Part shown: positions 9,388-19,567 of the stretch, piece after piece
Layout of the letters: the number at the start of each line of letters is the position of its first letter
Numbering within the stretch: the stretch's first letter is position 1
Source of the DNA: Salinicola tamaricis
Lineage (GTDB): Bacteria > Pseudomonadota > Gammaproteobacteria > Pseudomonadales > Halomonadaceae
DNA: 64,000 nt
Reading direction: 5' to 3'
NCBI RefSeq assembly: GCF_003006155.1
Contig: NZ_CP023559.1
Span: 1,922,001 to 1,986,000 of the forward strand
Notes under the pieces: generated by a model
What the model saw: the letters and a program-made list of their open reading frames with translations, nothing else
Told to the model about the DNA's origin: nothing
Database searches by the model: none
Translations under genes and position numbers: made by a program

Positions 9388-9406
9388 GGTAATGATTATC
9401 ATGAGC
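9388..9406 (+). promoter_or_regulatory. Fur box overlapping the nrdH start
   Basis: GGTAATGATTATCATGAGC matches the Fur consensus GATAATGATTATCATTATC at 16 of 19 positions and covers the nrdH start codon. It predicts Fur repression in iron-replete cells and induction of this manganese-type reductase on iron starvation, as for E. coli nrdHIEF. Confidence 0.75.
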
Positions 9407-9625
9407 ATCACGATCTATAGCAAACCCGCTTGCGTCCAGTGCAACGCCACCTATCGCGCGCTGGACAAACAGGGGATCGACTATACCGTGGTCGACCTGA
9501 CCCAGGACGCCGCTGCCATGCAGCGTGTACAGGACCTCGGCTACCGCCAGGTGCCGGTCGTGGTGGCGGGTGATGATCATTGGGCCGGTTTCCGTCCGGA
9601 CAAGATCAGCACGCTGGTCGCCTGA
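9401..9625 (+). CDS. nrdH: Glutaredoxin-like NrdH, electron donor to NrdEF
   Basis: A protein of about 74 residues with the glutaredoxin-like redox site CVQC near residue 11 and the C-terminal WAGFRPDKIS segment typical of NrdH. NrdH reduces the active-site disulfide of NrdE and accepts electrons from thioredoxin reductase. The ATG at 9401 gives the usual MSITIYSKPACVQC start; the frame is also open from ATGs at 9386 and 9392. The start lies inside a Fur box. First gene of nrdHIEF. Confidence 0.92.
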   Translation: MSITIYSKPACVQCNATYRALDKQGIDYTVVDLTQDAAAMQRVQDLGYRQVPVVVAGDDHWAGFRPDKISTLVA

Positions 9626-9635
9626 TTCGTTGTAT

Positions 9636-9684
9636 CCGGGGCGCCCGCCCCGGCTGACGCGGACCGCGCCAGGCGCGCCGGTCC
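9636..9684 (+). other. Two GC-rich hairpins between nrdH and nrdI
   Basis: CCGGGGC/GCCCCGG with loop GCCC (9636-9653) and GGACCG/CGGTCC with partly paired interior (9661-9684). Neither is followed by a U tract, so they are more likely mRNA-stability or processing elements in the 178-bp spacer than terminators. Confidence 0.5.
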
Positions 9685-9803
9685 GGTCTGGAGAGCGTGG
9701 CAGAGCGGCCGCTCGCTGGCATCGCCCCGCGCTCGCAGAGAATCTCCAGGCCGCAGTCGAACCCGACACGACCTGAATCGCGCAGAGGCGCAAGGAAGTC
9801 GTC

Positions 9804-10208
9804 ATGGCTGAGCTGGTCTATTTCTCGACCAAATCAGGCAACACGCGACGCTTCGTGGAAAAGCTCGGCCTGCCGGCCAGCCGGATCCCGCTGAACCGTG
9901 ACGATCCGCCACTGCGCGTCGCAGCACCTTATATTCTCATCGTGCCCACCTACGGCGATGGCGAACCGCGTACGGCGGTGCCGCCGCAGGTGATCCGCTT
10001 TCTCAACGATGAGCACAACCGGTCGCTGATCCGCGGGGTCATCGCCGGTGGCAACGCCAACTTCGGCGCGGCATTCGGCCAGGCTGGCCGGGTGATCGCA
10101 CAGAAGTGCCAGGTACCGTATCTCTACCGTTTCGAGCTGATGGGCACCGATGAGGATGTCCGTCGCGTCCTTGCAGGGGTGAATGAATTTTGGAAACGCT
10201 CAGCCTAG
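9804..10208 (+). CDS. nrdI: Flavodoxin-like NrdI
   Basis: A 134-residue flavodoxin-fold protein. The FMN phosphate loop is [13 protein letters not shown] at the N-terminus. VPTYGDG near residue 49 and [14 protein letters not shown] near residue 95 are NrdI signatures. Reduced NrdI supplies superoxide or peroxide for assembling the manganese-tyrosyl radical cofactor of NrdF. Its 3' end overlaps the start of nrdE by 19 bases, indicating translational coupling. The ATG at 9804 follows an AAGGAAG ribosome site. Confidence 0.93.
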   Translation: MAELVYFSTKSGNTRRFVEKLGLPASRIPLNRDDPPLRVAAPYILIVPTYGDGEPRTAVPPQVIRFLNDEHNRSLIRGVIAGGNANFGAAFGQAGRVIAQKCQVPYLYRFELMGTDEDVRRVLAGVNEFWKRSA

Positions 10209-12361
10209 AAAAAGAGACGGCAGCGCGATCGCCCGCCGATCACAATGCCAAGACGCTCGACTATCATGCGCTCAACGCCATGTTGAACCTGTACGACACC
10301 GAAGGGCGTCTGCAGCTCGACAAGGACCGCGAGGCCGCGCGTCAATATTTCCTCCAGCACGTGAACCAGAACACCGTGTTCTTCCACTCGCTGAAGGAGA
10401 AGCTCGACTATCTGGTGGAAGAGGGCTACTACGAGCAGGAAGTGCTCGATCAGTACGACTTCGCCTTCGTCACGGCGCTGTTCGATCAGGCCTACGCGGT
10501 CAAGTTCCGCTTCCAGAGCTTCCTGGGCGCTTTCAAGTACTACACCAGCTACACGCTCAAGACCTTCGACGGCAAGCGCTACCTCGAACGCTTCGAGGAT
10601 CGCGTGTGCATGGTCGCGCTGTCGCTGGCACGCGGTGACGAGACCCTGGCGCGCCAGCTGGTCGAAGAGATCATCCACGGGCGTTTCCAGCCGGCCACCC
10701 CGACCTTCCTCAACTGCGGCAAGCGTCAGCGCGGCGAGCTGGTCTCCTGCTTCCTGCTGCGCATCGAGGACAACATGGAGTCCATCGGGCGCTCCATCAA
10801 CTCGGCGCTGCAGCTCTCCAAGCGTGGTGGCGGGGTGGCGTTCTCGCTCTCCAACATCCGCGAGGCGGGAGCGCCGATCAAGCGCATCGAGAATCAGTCC
10901 TCCGGCATCATTCCGATCATGAAGATGCTCGAAGATGCCTTCTCCTACGCCAATCAGCTGGGCGCGCGTCAGGGTGCCGGGGCGGTCTATCTCAATGCCC
11001 ACCACCCGGACATCCTGCGTTTCCTCGACACCAAGCGCGAGAACGCCGACGAGAAGATCCGCATCAAGACGCTCTCGCTGGGCATCGTGATGCCGGACAT
11101 CACCTTCGAGCTGGCCAAGCGCAACGAGGACATGTACCTGTTCTCGCCCTACGACGTGGAGCGCATCTACGGCGTGCCCTTCGGTGACATCAGCATCACC
11201 GAGAAGTACGACGAGATGGTCGACGACGGCCGTATCCACAAGAAGAAGATCAACGCCCGCGAGCTGTTCCAGACCATCGCCGAGCTGCAGTTCGAATCCG
11301 GCTACCCGTATCTGATGTTCGAGGATACGGTCAATCGCGCCAATCCGATCCACGGCCGGATCAACATGTCCAATCTGTGCTCGGAGATCCTGCAGGTCAA
11401 CACCCCGACCGAGTACGACGACGACCTCGGTTATCGTCACATCGGCGAGGACATCTCCTGCAACCTGGGCTCGCTCAACATCGCCAAGACCATGGATTCG
11501 CCGGACTTCGGCGCCACCGTGGAGACCGCGATCCGCGGCCTGACGGCGGTCTCCGAGATGAGCCATATCTCCTCGGTGCCGTCGATCGCCGAAGGCAACG
11601 CCAAGTCCCACGCGATCGGTCTGGGGCAGATGAACCTGCACGGCTACCTGGCCCGCGAGCGTATCTTCTACGGTAGCGAAGAGGGGTTGGATTTCACCAA
11701 CATCTACTTCTACACCGTGGCGTTCCACGCCATTCGTGCCTCCAACCGCATCGCCATCGAGCGTGGCAAGCGCTTCGCCGGCTTCGAGCAGTCGACCTAT
11801 GCCAGCGGCGAGTACTTCGACAAGTACACCGAGCAGGCGTGGGAACCCAAGACCGAGAAGGTGCGCGGGCTGTTCGAGAAGAGCGGTATCCACGTCCCGA
11901 CCCAGGACGACTGGCGCGAGCTGAAGGCATCGGTGATGGCCCACGGGCTGTTCAACCGTAACCTGCAGGCGATCCCGCCCACCGGTTCGATCTCCTACAT
12001 CAACAACTCGACGTCGAGCATCCACCCGGTCACGGCCAAGGTCGAGATCCGCAAGGAGGGCAAGCTGGGCCGCGTCTACTACCCGGCGCCCTACCTGACC
12101 GACGACAACCAGGCCTACTACCAGGACGCCTACGAGCTCGGCCCGGAGAAGATCATCGACACCTACGCCGAGGCGACCCAGCACGTCGACCAGGGCCTGT
12201 CGCTGACGCTCTTCTTCCGTGACACCGCGACCACACGTGACGTCAACAAGGCGCAGATCTACGCCTGGCGCAAAGGCATCAAGACGATCTACTACATTCG
12301 TCTGCGTCAGGCCGCGCTGGAAGGGACGGAAGTCGAAGGTTGCGTCTCCTGCACGCTGTAA
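10190..12361 (+). CDS. nrdE: Class Ib ribonucleoside-diphosphate reductase alpha subunit
   Basis: A 723-residue catalytic subunit that reduces ribonucleoside diphosphates. [16 protein letters not shown] near residue 177 carries the first redox Cys. SNLCSEILQ near residue 394 carries the thiyl-radical Cys within the NxCxE active site. The C-terminus ends GCVSCTL, the CxxC pair reduced by NrdH. The class Ib form lacks the N-terminal ATP cone. The frame starts at TTG (10190), overlapping nrdI, with AGGGG about ten bases upstream; no ATG suits the family N-terminus better. The frame is intact over its whole length. Confidence 0.95.
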   Translation: METLSLEKETAARSPADHNAKTLDYHALNAMLNLYDTEGRLQLDKDREAARQYFLQHVNQNTVFFHSLKEKLDYLVEEGYYEQEVLDQYDFAFVTALFDQAYAVKFRFQSFLGAFKYYTSYTLKTFDGKRYLERFEDRVCMVALSLARGDETLARQLVEEIIHGRFQPATPTFLNCGKRQRGELVSCFLLRIEDNMESIGRSINSALQLSKRGGGVAFSLSNIREAGAPIKRIENQSSGIIPIMKMLEDAFSYANQLGARQGAGAVYLNAHHPDILRFLDTKRENADEKIRIKTLSLGIVMPDITFELAKRNEDMYLFSPYDVERIYGVPFGDISITEKYDEMVDDGRIHKKKINARELFQTIAELQFESGYPYLMFEDTVNRANPIHGRINMSNLCSEILQVNTPTEYDDDLGYRHIGEDISCNLGSLNIAKTMDSPDFGATVETAIRGLTAVSEMSHISSVPSIAEGNAKSHAIGLGQMNLHGYLARERIFYGSEEGLDFTNIYFYTVAFHAIRASNRIAIERGKRFAGFEQSTYASGEYFDKYTEQAWEPKTEKVRGLFEKSGIHVPTQDDWRELKASVMAHGLFNRNLQAIPPTGSISYINNSTSSIHPVTAKVEIRKEGKLGRVYYPAPYLTDDNQAYYQDAYELGPEKIIDTYAEATQHVDQGLSLTLFFRDTATTRDVNKAQIYAWRKGIKTIYYIRLRQAALEGTEVEGCVSCTL

Positions 12362-12388
12362 GCCCGACTGTCTGAATCGACTGTCTGA

Positions 12389-13429
<1,041 letters not shown>

Positions 13430-13461
13430 AGCTCGTCAACTTCTCCGATCGATGCCTGTCG

Positions 13462-13484
13462 AACCGCCCCACGTGGGCGGTTTT
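13462..13484 (+). terminator. Rho-independent terminator after nrdF
   Basis: Stem AACCGCCC/GGGCGGTT with the loop CACGT and a TT tail, 33 bases after the nrdF stop. It ends the nrdHIEF operon. Confidence 0.75.
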
Positions 13485-13589
13485 GCACGTCTGGGCTCGA
13501 GCTTTCATGCTCGCTGCACACTGTGTGCATGAAGCGCGGCGATAGTGAGAGTGCACCGCGTCCCGGTGCGCCACAGGAGTCGTGTCATC

Positions 13590-14393
13590 ATGCAAGCAAG
13601 GTCCAAGTCACTGTTCGCGCTCGCCGTTACCCTCACCGCACTGTCTCCGTTGGCCATGGCGGCGCCGGCCGAGCGTGCGCAGCCGCCGGCGCCGCACAGC
13701 GCCAAGCACGCCCACGCCACGCGCTCAAGGACGCCGTAGTCGCCAGCTGGCAGCTCGATCAGCGCCAGCAGGCCGCGCTGGCCCAGGCGGATACCGAGTT
13801 CCGTGACGGGCTGCGCCAGCTGCGTAGCGATGGCCCCAAGGTGGCCCCGGAGGCGCGTCGTGGTGCGCTCGATGCGCTGCTCGAGCGTCAGCGCCAGCAG
13901 CTCGCCGATGTGCTCGAGCCGGCCCAGCTGCGCGCTTACCTGATGCTCGAGCGTCAGGCGGCGATGCCGCGCCATCCCGGCCCGGCGCACGATCCGGCGG
14001 CCCTGGATGCCGACCTGCAGGCGCGCTTCACGCCGCTGTTCGCGACCTGGCAGCTCGATCAGCAGCAGCGCGGAGGTGCTCAACGCCCAGCGTACCTTCT
14101 TCGATGGTCTGCACCAGCTCAAGCGGCCCGGCGCGGCACCCGACGCCGAGGTCGACGACCCGCGCGGTGAACGCTTCAGACGCCTGATTGAACAGCGCCA
14201 CAGCGCTCTGGCCCAGGTGCTGAGCCCGGATCAGGTCGCTGCCTTCGAGGCGCTGACCCAGCCGCCGCGGCCGCCGCGCGCCGGTCAGGCCCCGGCGCCC
14301 GATGCGCCGCCGGCGCCTCCTGCACCCGGCACGCCCGCCGCACCGCCGGCGCCCGATGCTCCCCCCGCACCAAGCGCCCCGCCGGCACCCTGA
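13590..14393 (+). CDS. Secreted proline-rich-tailed protein, possibly Spy/CpxP-like (frameshifted)
   Basis: A Sec signal peptide (MQARSKSLFALAVTLTALSP, cleavage after AMAA) is followed by two similar helical blocks, each with a WQLDQ and an L-P-x-Q motif (DVLEPAQLRAYL, VLSPDQVAAFEAL), then a C-terminal tail of PAPDAPP-type repeats. The LTxxQ-like spacing recalls Spy/CpxP periplasmic chaperones, but similarity is weak. Frameshifts near 13722 and 14075 split it into three frames; joined, it gives about 267 residues. The low-complexity tail suggests envelope or peptidoglycan contact. Function unknown. Confidence 0.65.
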
Positions 14394-14406
14394 GTCGCAC
14401 CACCAG

Positions 14407-14430
14407 GCCCTTCTTCGGAAGGGCTTTTTT
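14407..14430 (+). terminator. Rho-independent terminator
   Basis: Stem GCCCTTC/GAAGGGC with a TTCG tetraloop and six Ts, 14 bases after the proline-rich protein stop. Textbook form. Confidence 0.9.
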
Positions 14431-14489
14431 GTGCGTACCACAGGTGCACTTGTTAGTCTGGCGCCTTCACTCGCCGCAGGATGGACCCC

Positions 14490-15110
14490 ATGGAAGATCA
14501 ATGGCTGAGCTGGGCCAAGCGTATCTCCGCGCTCGCCGATACCGGGCTGCACTACTGCCGCGACACCTTCGACCGCGAACGCTACGAGGAGATCTCCGCG
14601 CTCTCGCGCGAGATGATGGCAGCGCTGGGTGGCGCCACGCCAGAGCGTATCGCCACGGCGCTAGGCCCGCGGGAGGGGCATGTCACGCCCAAGATCGACG
14701 TGCGCGCGGCGATCATCGAACAGGGACGTATTCTGCTGGTGCAGGAGCGCTCGGATGGCCGCTGGACCCTGCCCGGCGGCTATGCCGAGGTGGGCGTGTC
14801 GGCGGCCGACAATACCTGCAAGGAGGTGTGGGAGGAGGCCGGGATACGAGTGCGCATCGCGCGGCTCTATGCCATCCGCCACAAGGCGCGCCACGCCTAT
14901 CCGCCGGATGTGCTCGACTTCTACAAGCTGTTCTTCCTCTGCGAGCGGCTCGACGACGCCCCGCTGGACCCCGGGCACGAAGTGCTGGATGCCGCCTACT
15001 TCGCGCCCGACGCGCTGCCACCGCTCTCGACGCCGCGGGCGATCGCCCGCGACATCGAGGATGCCTTCGCTTTTCATGCCCAGCCGCAGCGGCCTGCCAT
15101 CATCGACTAG
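14490..15110 (+). CDS. NUDIX hydrolase with N-terminal NUDIX-associated domain
   Basis: A 206-residue protein. Residues 1-65 resemble the small helical domain found before many NUDIX domains (NUDIX_N type). The NUDIX box GGYAEVGVSAADNTCKEVWE continues into EAGI near residue 92. The usual GE before the helix is GV and the usual RE is KE, so one metal or helix-cap position differs; the catalytic EVWEE glutamates are kept. Likely a nucleoside-diphosphate-linked substrate such as ADP-ribose or NADH. An in-frame ATG at 14481 is an alternative start. It converges on a chemoreceptor gene. Confidence 0.85.
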   Translation: MEDQWLSWAKRISALADTGLHYCRDTFDRERYEEISALSREMMAALGGATPERIATALGPREGHVTPKIDVRAAIIEQGRILLVQERSDGRWTLPGGYAEVGVSAADNTCKEVWEEAGIRVRIARLYAIRHKARHAYPPDVLDFYKLFFLCERLDDAPLDPGHEVLDAAYFAPDALPPLSTPRAIARDIEDAFAFHAQPQRPAIID

Positions 15111-15180
15111 CGAATTCAGCCGACGGCGTGTCTAGGTGCTGGCTGAAAAGTCGACGAGCGCGGTACTTTTCAGACAGTGG

Positions 15181-16416
15181 CTAGAACGCTTCCCACTCGG
15201 CGGTCTCCGCCTCGCGGCGCCGGGCCGGTTGGGCGTTTGCAGGTTTGGCGCTCGCCGCCGGCAGCGGCGCGGCTTGCGGGCGCTGCGGGCTGGCCACGGC
15301 GCTGGCGTCGAGGCGGAACACCGCGACCACCGATTGCAGCTCGTTGGCTTCCTCTTCCAGCGCTCGCGCGGCGTTGGCGGCCTGCTGCACCAGCGCGGCG
15401 TTCTGCTGGGTGACCTGATCCATCTGGGTCACCGCCTGGTTGACCTGAGTGATGCCGTGGTTCTGCTCCTCCGAGGCCGCGGCGATCTCGTGCATGATCT
15501 CGCTGACTCGGGTGATCGAGTTGACGATGTCCTGCATCGTGGTGCCGGCCTTGTCGGCCAGGGCGGCGCCGCTCTCGACCCGCTCGGCGGAGCGCTGGAT
15601 CAGGTCGCGGATCGCCTTGGCCGCATCGGCCGAGCGCTTGGCCAGTGTCTGCACTTCGTTGGCGACCACCGCAAAGCCGCGGCCCTGTTCGCCGGCGCGA
15701 GCCGCTTCCACCGAGGCGTTGAGGGCGAGGATATTGGTCTGGAATGCCACCGAGTCGATGGCGTCGAGCAGCGTTACCGCCTGGCGCGAATTCTCGCTGA
15801 TCGCGTGCATCGTGCTGACTACGCCGCCGACCACCTCGCCACCGCGATTGGCCACGTCGGTGGCCTCGCTCGCCAGCTGACTCGCCTGCACCGCATTGTC
15901 GGCGTTCTGGCGTACGGTCGAGGTCAGCTGCTCCATGCTGGCAGCGGTCTCTTCCAGCGAAGCGGCCTGCTGCTCGGTGCGCGAGGAGAGGTCGGTGTTG
16001 CCCTGGGCGATACCGCTGGCGCCGTCGAGCACGTTGTCGCAGGCGTCACGCACGTTGCCGACGGTGCGCGAGAGATGGCTCTGGGTCTGCGCCATGGCCG
16101 CGAACAGCCGCCCGATCTCGTTGTTGCCACGGCGCTCCACCGGCGCCGACAGATCGCCGGTAGCGAGCTTCTCGCAGTGTTCCACCAGGCGCTCCAGCGG
16201 ACGAATCACGTTGACCGTCACCCCCCACAGCACGATCGTCACCAGCACCAGGGTCGCCACCACCGCGACGGCAATGCCGGCGTTGATCAACCCCGGCGAG
16301 ACATCGGTATTGACGGCGTAGGCGGCCAGCCCCGCGACCCCCAGCACCAGGAGTGTGAATGCCACCAGTACCAGCAGCCAGCTGGTCTTCACGGTCATGT
16401 CTGCGAGACGTTTCAT
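15181..16416 (-). CDS. Methyl-accepting chemotaxis protein lacking a periplasmic sensor domain
   Basis: A 411-residue chemoreceptor. Two closely spaced transmembrane segments (about residues 10-32 and 43-68) leave almost no periplasmic loop, so there is no ligand domain. A HAMP domain follows (VIRPLERLVEHCEKLATGDL), then the methylation helices and the hairpin tip [20 protein letters not shown]. The tail ends in EWEAF, matching the x-[HFYW]-x-x-[HFYW] pentapeptide that tethers CheR and CheB. It may sense membrane or cytoplasmic signals or serve as an adaptation-enzyme hub. A sigma-28-like promoter is seen upstream. Confidence 0.92.
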   Translation of the reverse strand: MKRLADMTVKTSWLLVLVAFTLLVLGVAGLAAYAVNTDVSPGLINAGIAVAVVATLVLVTIVLWGVTVNVIRPLERLVEHCEKLATGDLSAPVERRGNNEIGRLFAAMAQTQSHLSRTVGNVRDACDNVLDGASGIAQGNTDLSSRTEQQAASLEETAASMEQLTSTVRQNADNAVQASQLASEATDVANRGGEVVGGVVSTMHAISENSRQAVTLLDAIDSVAFQTNILALNASVEAARAGEQGRGFAVVANEVQTLAKRSADAAKAIRDLIQRSAERVESGAALADKAGTTMQDIVNSITRVSEIMHEIAAASEEQNHGITQVNQAVTQMDQVTQQNAALVQQAANAARALEEEANELQSVVAVFRLDASAVASPQRPQAAPLPAASAKPANAQPARRREAETAEWEAF

Positions 16417-16513
16417 GCTTGGTTCACCTGCCTTCCCTTAGTATCGAAGAGCCGGGCGTCACCTGCGGGTGGCGGCCGGGACGGCACCGATCCGCGTGGG
16501 TGCCGAGTACGCT

Positions 16514-16540
16514 CTATCGGCCCTCGCGGCAGCGCCTTGA
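16514..16540 (-). promoter_or_regulatory. Possible sigma-28 promoter for the chemoreceptor gene
   Basis: On the minus strand TCAAGGCG, 11 bases, then GCCGATAG. The -10 part matches the FliA consensus GCCGATAA at 7 of 8 positions; the -35 part is poor. It lies about 100 bases upstream of the start at 16416. Confidence 0.4.
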
Positions 16541-16642
16541 GCGCCCGGTGCTGCGGCAAACTGGCACACCGGGTCGATGCCGTGGCCCGGTGGCCGATCA
16601 TGGCGGCGCCACTTCTTTTCGACAGGCAGCGGAGTACAGCAG

Positions 16643-17290
16643 ATGAACGCACAACGGATCCTTTCCCAGCTCATGCAGCAGGCGGGTGGCGGTCAGCGCC
16701 AGAAGGCCGGCAGCGGCGGCTTCGACGTCAAGTCGCTACTCGGCGGTGGCGCGCTGGGCATGCTGATCGGCAGCAAGCGCGGGCGCAGCCTGGGCGGCAA
16801 GGCGATCAAGTACGGCGCGCTGGCGGGGCTCGGGGCGCTGGCGTGGAAGGCGTGGCAGTCGCATCAGGCGCAGCAGTCGGCGCCGGCCGAGGCGACGAGC
16901 GCAACGGACCAGCCGCTGGAGCAGCTCTCCGGCGAGCGCCAGGAGACGCGCAGCCGTGGCATTCTCAAGGCGATGATCGCGGCGGCGCGCGCCGATGGGC
17001 ATATCGATGCCGCCGAGCGTGCCGCCCTGGCCGAGCAGATCGACGCCCTGGGCGCGGATGACGAGCTGCACGCCTGGGTCGAGCGCGAGATGTCGGCGCC
17101 GCTGGATGCCGAGGCGATCGCGCGCGATGCCGACTCGCCCCAGGCCGCCCGCGAAATCTATCTCGCCAGCGTGGCGATCATCGACGATCAGAATCCGATG
17201 GAGAAAGCGTGGCTCGACCAGCTGGCACAGGCGCTGTCACTGGATGGCGAGATGCGCCAGGCGCTCGAGCGCGAGGTGCACGCGAGCTGA
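16643..17290 (+). CDS. DUF533 (YebE/TerB-like) protein
   Basis: A 215-residue protein. A glycine-rich hydrophobic stretch (LLGGGALGMLIGSKRGRSLG, residues 32-51, plus a second one to about 73) may associate with the membrane. The C-terminal half is a TerB-like helical domain with ILKAMIAAARADGHIDAAER near residue 111, including the acidic DG..D..E loop. This is the layout of E. coli YebE, a membrane protein of unknown role linked to envelope stress. The ATG at 16643 follows a weak ribosome site and is divergent from the chemoreceptor. The upstream in-frame ATG at 16577 is less likely. Confidence 0.8.
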   Translation: MNAQRILSQLMQQAGGGQRQKAGSGGFDVKSLLGGGALGMLIGSKRGRSLGGKAIKYGALAGLGALAWKAWQSHQAQQSAPAEATSATDQPLEQLSGERQETRSRGILKAMIAAARADGHIDAAERAALAEQIDALGADDELHAWVEREMSAPLDAEAIARDADSPQAAREIYLASVAIIDDQNPMEKAWLDQLAQALSLDGEMRQALEREVHAS

Positions 17291-17311
17291 GACACATCCC
17301 GTGCCACCGCT

Positions 17312-18533
17312 TCAGGCGGGGCGCGGGCAGCATCCGGCGTCCCCGCGAGGCGCGGCCAGAGCCGCGATCAGCGCGGACAGCGAGAGCAGGGCGACCAGCG
17401 TGCCGTAGGCGTAGGTCGTCGGCAGCAGGCCGAGATGCTGGGTCGCCACGCCGGCGGCCAGTGACAGTAGGCTGGCCGAGAGATAGCAGATGGTATAGAA
17501 CGCTGCCATCAGCGCCGAGCGCTGGGTCGGCGGCGCCAGGGGCATGACCGTGCGCATGGCGCCCATGAAGGCCGCGCCGAAGCCGATGCCTGCCACGGCC
17601 GTGCCCGCCAGCAGCACCGCCACCGAGTCGCTGCTCACCCCCGCCAGTAGACCGCCCATGCCCAGCATCAGACAGGCCGTGCCGATCATCACACGCCGAG
17701 CGCGGCGGCCTGGCGCGCAGCGTCAGCACGCTGATCCCGCCGATGAACGGCAACAGAAAGGTGATCAGACAGCCCACCATCGGATTGTGGATGTTGCTCA
17801 CGCGCTCGATCAGGGTCGGACCGAGGGAGAGGGAAAATCCACCCAGCGCCCACGACGAGACGACCGCCGGCACCACCCGCAACAGCGGGCCGCGCGCGGC
17901 TGGCGGGATGCCGATGCGCGGGCGCAGGGCACCCAGCGCGCCCGGACGCCGCGCCGCGGTCTCGGGAATGCGCATGAGCCACACCCCCTGTACGCAGAGA
18001 ATTACCAGCAGAAGCCAATAGATCAAGTGCATCGGCGCGGGCGCATAGGTGACCAGCGCGCCGGCGATCAGCGCACCGAAACCCATGCCGTAGAGCGGGG
18101 CGATACTCGCGACCACCGGGCCGCGCTGATGGTCGCTGTCGAGCATGGCGGCGGCCAGTGCGCTGGTCACCACGCCGGTCGCCACGCCCTGCAACATGCG
18201 CGCCGCCAGCAGCCAGGCGAGGTCGTCCGCGGCCAGGAACACCAGCATGGCAGCGATCTCGCCGATGATCGCCAACGCCACGACCGGACGGCGGCCGAGA
18301 TAGTCCGACAACGAGCCGGAGACCAGCAGCGTCAGCAGCAGTGCGAAGACATAGCTGGCGAAGACCAGCGTCAGCCAGGTGGTCGAGAAGCCCCAGGCGA
18401 GCTGATAAGGGCGATAGAGCGGGGTGGGCGCGCTGGAGGCGGCGAGAAAGGTCACCATCAGCAGCGCATAGTAGGTCAGCGTGCCGAGCCGCGGCGCCGG
18501 ATAGGCCGCGGGAGCGACGGATGGCGGTGACAT
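17312..18533 (-). CDS. MFS multidrug/metabolite efflux transporter (frameshifted)
   Basis: A 12-segment major facilitator of about 405 residues once joined. Motif A is GSLSDYLGRRPVV between helices 2 and 3. LQGVATGVVTSALAAAM and RIPET fit the drug:H+ antiporter group. One frameshift near 17705-17715 separates the first eight or so helices from the last four (beginning MIGTACLMLGMGGLLAG). The start at 18533 has GGAG six bases upstream; an ATG at 18545 is also in frame. The gene is divergent from a TetR-type regulator with a palindrome between them, so it is likely a repressed efflux pump. Substrate unknown. Confidence 0.82.
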
Positions 18534-18544
18534 GACGGGCTCCA

Positions 18545-18567
18545 TTAATGCTAAGATTTAGCGTTAA
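18545..18567. promoter_or_regulatory. Palindromic operator between the MFS and TetR genes
   Basis: A 23-bp inverted repeat: TTAATGCTAA, spacer GAT, TTAGCGTTAA; nine of ten arm positions are symmetric. It lies just upstream of the MFS start and 114 bases from the TetR start. The position and AT-rich symmetric form fit a TetR-family operator that represses the pump. Confidence 0.7.
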
Positions 18568-18680
18568 CGGGAGTCTGAGCGTGTCCGGCGCAAAAAGCAA
18601 ATATTTTGCTTTTAGGTCGATCAGCGGGCCGAATGATGGATCGAGCAGGAAGCGAATAGGAAGCGAGTCGGGAGAGAGGC

Positions 18681-19299
18681 ATGGCGAGTACGACGAACAA
18701 GGAAGCCGCGCGGCCGGGCGGGCGCAGCGCCCGAGTTCAGCAGGCGGTAATCAGGCGGTCAGAACGCTACAGCAGGAGGGCCGGCGCGACGCGCTGAGCG
18801 TGCCGCAGATCGCCGAGCTGGCAGGCGTCACCCCGTCGACGATCTATCGGCGCTGGGGCAATCTCGCCGAGCTGTTGGCCGATGTCTCGCTCGAGCGCCT
18901 GCATCTCGACACCGCGCCGGTGGATACCGGCAGCCTGGCCGGCGATCTACAGGCCTGGTGCGAGCAGTATCTCGAGGAGATGACCTCGGTACCCGGCCGG
19001 CGTGGGCTCGACGACATCATGGCCAGCGCCGACGACGAACGTCGCCAGCGCTGTCGGGAGTGCAGCGAGGCGATCATGCAGACACTGCGCGAGCGCGCCC
19101 TGGCGCGCGGAGAAGTCGCACCTCCGGTCGCGGTGCTGATGGATACGCTCATCGCGCCGCTGACCTATCATTTGCTGTATGCGCGTGGCGAGATTCCCCC
19201 GACCGCCTGCGCGGCTGGATCACCACGGCCCTGACGGCTGGCCACGAAGCGCATTCGCCAACCCCACGATCGAAGTTCAACCCCGGTGAACTTGATTAA
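18681..19299 (+). CDS. TetR/AcrR family regulator (frameshifted twice)
   Basis: A regulator of about 205 residues when joined. The N-terminal helix-turn-helix is LSVPQIAELAGVTPSTIYRR, preceded by a G-RS-ARVQQAV segment. The C-terminal ligand domain includes a TetR_C-like LMDTLIAPLTYHLLYA. Frameshifts occur near 18747 (between ARVQQAV and NQAVRTLQQEG) and near 19197 (CCCCCGACC, where one more G restores PPDRLRGWITTAL). The start ATG follows GGGAGAGAG. The adjacent divergent MFS pump and shared palindrome make it the probable repressor of that pump. Confidence 0.82.
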
Positions 19300-19390
19300 C
19301 GACGACGACATGAATTAAAACCGTGGTGTATTTTTCCCTTTGAATTCAATCATTTATGAAAGCCCGCGGCGCGAAGACTATAGTCTGAAT

Positions 19391-19510
19391 CTCTTTGGGG
19401 AGTAGCCGGTCGCTGGCGTGTCTGTTGTCGCCCAGCGGCGTGCGTGTCAACACACTCGGCCCTGGCCGTGGCACGCACACCGATGTCGGTTGGCGAGACC
19501 ATTGACACCC
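19391..19510 (+). ncRNA. yybP-ykoY manganese riboswitch
   Basis: The region upstream of mntP opens with CTTTGGGGAGTAGCC and closes with GGCGAGACCATTGAC, the two conserved strands that form the Mn-binding pocket of the yybP-ykoY class. Between them are variable helices and the GTCAACACACTCGG and GCACGCACACCG segments typical of proteobacterial members. It lies about 60 bases before the mntP start, the same arrangement as E. coli mntP. High manganese should turn on expression of the exporter. Confidence 0.9.
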
Positions 19511-19567
19511 GCGACGCAGAGTCGGGCCTGGCGGGTGTCGTGGTGCAACCACCGGCTGGACGACGCC

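Noticed and set aside
15136..17061. 641-codon plus-strand frame across the chemoreceptor
   Set aside because: It reads antisense through the chemoreceptor and partly out of frame through the DUF533 gene; the product is arginine/glycine-rich with no domain.
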